Source: Steroidobacteraceae bacterium (lineage in GTDB: Bacteria > Pseudomonadota > Gammaproteobacteria > Steroidobacterales > Steroidobacteraceae). Taken from it: 8,205 nt of DNA. Shown piece after piece: positions 7,001-8,205 of the stretch (the first letter of the stretch is position 1; every line of letters starts with the position of its first letter). A model generated the notes under the pieces. The model did not search any database, was not told where the DNA came from, and saw nothing but the letters and a program-made list of their open reading frames with translations. The stretch lies in contig JALRHE010000439.1 in assembly GCA_023253235.1 (NCBI GenBank), positions 1 through 8,205 of the forward strand, written 5' to 3'. A program made the translations under genes and the position numbers.

Positions 7001-7828
7001 TTAGAAGAAATACGAACCGCCGTTGGCGACCAGCACACTGCCGGTCACGTAGGACGCTTCGTCACTCGCCAGAAAGCGCACTGCGGCTGCCACCTCGGAA
7101 GGTTTTGCCAAACGGCCGAGGGGAATCGCTTTCTCGAGGCTGCTGATCCATTCATCTGGGATGGAGCGCATCAGCGGCGTATCGGTCGGACCAGGCGCGA
7201 CAGCATTGATGCGGATGCCTCGCGAGGCGACTTCACGGGCGAGGGCACGAGTCATTCCGACCAGTGCCGCTTTGCTCGTGACGTAGTGCAGAGGGCCCTC
7301 GCCGGATTGCACCGCCGTTGAAGCGATGTTGATGATCGATCCGCGGATGTCGTGAGCAGCCATGATGCGCAGGGCCTCACGCGTGCAATAGAACGCGCCA
7401 TCGAGATTGACGGCCATCACGGCTCGCCAGCCTTCGTCCTCCATGTAGATCGCTTGTTCGACATGGGTCTTCGGAGTCTCGCCACGGGCGATCTCGGCGT
7501 TTTTCTGCGCCATCAATTCGTACATTTTCGCACTGCCGTCGTTCGGGCCCGTGCCGGTCCCCGCGTTATTGACGAGGATGTCGAGTCTGCCGAAGGCGGT
7601 AGCGGTTTTGGCGAACGCCTCTTTGACTGCGGCGCTGTCGGCGACGTTGGCTATCAATGCGAGATGTCGCGACGGTTCGGGCAACAAGGCGAGGGTGGCG
7701 TCCGCCGCTTCTTGTTTCAGATCGACGACGGCAACACGTGCACCAGCCTCGGCGAGCGCCAACGCGCAGGCTCGGCCAATACCTTGTCCCGCGCCGGTAA
7801 CCAACGCTGCTTTGCCTTCAAGACTCAT
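7001..7828 (-). CDS. Short-chain dehydrogenase/reductase with an extended loop, NAD type
   Basis: A 275-residue classical SDR. It has TGAGQGIG (11-18), Asp36 at the end of the second strand (VAVVDLK) favouring NAD(H), NNAG (87-90), and the catalytic residues Asn141, Ser170, Tyr182 and Lys186 (HYVTSKAAL). INAVAPGPTDTPLM follows, a typical substrate-loop start, and the chain ends ANGGSYFF. Between NNAG and the catalytic Asn there are 50 residues, against 21 in the neighbouring SDR at 3898-4671. The extra stretch is polar and probably helical (about 100-130, containing KMYELMAQKNAEIARGETPK), and must change the active-site rim or subunit contacts. The reaction is probably oxidation of a secondary alcohol to a ketone; the substrate is unknown. 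ATG at 7826-7828 has GAGGTGG close upstream. It is 58 bp upstream of the receptor gene and 71 bp downstream of another SDR. Confidence 0.92.
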   Translation of the reverse strand: MSLEGKAALVTGAGQGIGRACALALAEAGARVAVVDLKQEAADATLALLPEPSRHLALIANVADSAAVKEAFAKTATAFGRLDILVNNAGTGTGPNDGSAKMYELMAQKNAEIARGETPKTHVEQAIYMEDEGWRAVMAVNLDGAFYCTREALRIMAAHDIRGSIINIASTAVQSGEGPLHYVTSKAALVGMTRALAREVASRGIRINAVAPGPTDTPLMRSIPDEWISSLEKAIPLGRLAKPSEVAAAVRFLASDEASYVTGSVLVANGGSYFF

Positions 7829-7899
7829 GGTCCACCTCGGGTTCGTTCTTGGGATTTATTTGAGTACGTGCGACGCGCGTAGAGCCGCTGATCGCGGTT
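7829..7899 (-). other. 71-bp gap between two SDR genes
   Basis: On the minus strand this begins with a weak CCGC-GATCA-GCGG inverted repeat just after the upstream stop and ends with the ribosome binding site at 7832-7838. The four-base stem has no T-run on this strand, and no convincing promoter is visible. Co-transcription through the gap is likely but unproven. Confidence 0.45.
7832..7838 (-). promoter_or_regulatory. Ribosome binding site of the NAD-type SDR gene
   Basis: The minus strand reads GAGGTGGACC directly before ATG. GAGGTGG is a near-consensus Shine-Dalgarno with short spacing and supports the start at 7828. Confidence 0.7.
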
Positions 7900-8205
7900 T
7901 TAAGGGGCCGGTACGACGAGCTCAGCCGCCTTGCCGCCATCAACGGAAAGGCAGGTGGCGGTAACGTAGCTCGCGTCGTCGCTGGCGAGGAAGGAGGCGA
8001 CGCCCGCAATTTCATCCGCCTCACCGAAACGACCCATCGGAACTTGCGCTGCGATCTTCTTGCCCCATTCGGCATAGGGTCCGGCGAAGCCGGCTGCGGT
8101 GGCGGGGGTGTTGATGACGCCGGGTGCGATCGCATTGACGCGCACGTTCGACCGCGCGCCTTCCATCGCTGCGCAGCGGGTAAAGTGGATTAGTGCCGCT
8201 TTGGC
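7900..8205 (-). CDS. Short-chain dehydrogenase/reductase, C-terminal part (cut by window edge)
   Basis: The last 101 residues of a classical SDR; the gene continues beyond 8205. Reading from the edge it gives AKAALIHFTRCAAMEGA, where the first Lys is the catalytic Lys of YxxxK; the Tyr is just outside the window. VRVNAIAPGVINTP follows, then the substrate-loop region (ATAAGFAGPYAEWGKKIAA), then VPMGRFGEADEIAGVASFLASDDASYVTATCLSVDGG, the usual SDR C-terminus, and a tail AAELVVPAP. The ATG at 8164-8166 is internal and not the start. The cofactor site is not visible, so preference cannot be judged. It is the most upstream gene seen of the leftward run, so the operon start lies outside the window. 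Confidence 0.92.
   Translation of the reverse strand, partial: AKAALIHFTRCAAMEGARSNVRVNAIAPGVINTPATAAGFAGPYAEWGKKIAAQVPMGRFGEADEIAGVASFLASDDASYVTATCLSVDGGKAAELVVPAP

Noticed and set aside
7885..7901. A small + strand hairpin CCGC-TGATC-GCGG followed by TTTT, resembling a terminator.
   Set aside because: Only a four-base stem, and no + strand gene ends there; on the transcribed minus strand there is no T-run. Probably chance at the SDR stop codon.

Overview
The window holds two unrelated pieces of DNA joined at about position 760. The left piece (1-760) looks actinobacterial (high-GC Gram-positive, Nocardioides-like). One 60-base line counted there (601-660) is 43/60 G+C, and all 20 of its codons end in G or C. 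It carries the end of an upstream frame overlapping a pbpA-type penicillin-binding protein by ATGA, as in the actinobacterial rodA-pbpA-pknA-pknB division/morphogenesis locus. The PBP stops making sense just after its catalytic STFK motif. The right piece (761-8205) comes from a Gram-negative, probably proteobacterial, organism. It encodes a TonB-dependent outer-membrane receptor, its G+C is lower (32/60 in line 1081-1140), and its third codon positions are mixed. It starts in the middle of an amidase gene. Both genes are cut at the same point, so a chimeric contig or clone is the simplest reading.

Right piece, left to right: the C-terminal 221 residues of an amidase-signature enzyme on the + strand (761-1426), whose end overlaps the next gene tail to tail by 14 bp. 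A leftward run of six minus-strand genes follows. In transcription order they are: an SDR cut by the right window edge (7900-8205), a complete NAD-type SDR (7001-7828), a TonB-dependent receptor (4678-6942), a second complete SDR (3898-4671), an Old Yellow Enzyme family flavin oxidoreductase (2822-3901), and a secreted metallo-beta-lactamase-fold hydrolase with an alkyl-sulfatase-type C-terminal region (1413-2825). Spacings are 71, 58, 6, -4 and -4 bp, so at least the last four genes look translationally coupled and the whole run is a plausible operon.

Together the right piece resembles a catabolic island for a bulky, poorly permeable organic molecule. The receptor would bring it across the outer membrane, the exported MBL hydrolase could remove an ester or sulfate group, and the SDRs and ene-reductase would oxidise and reduce hydroxyl/keto groups and activated C=C bonds. 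The amidase, if part of the locus, could split an amide conjugate. A steroid, bile-acid or terpenoid-like substrate fits this mix, and the 3898-4671 SDR resembles 7-alpha-hydroxysteroid dehydrogenases from memory, but no gene here fixes the substrate.

There are no RNA genes, CRISPR arrays, insertion sequences or gene-free stretches over 300 bp. Clear Shine-Dalgarno sequences lie before the receptor and the complete NAD-type SDR. No convincing promoter or terminator was found.
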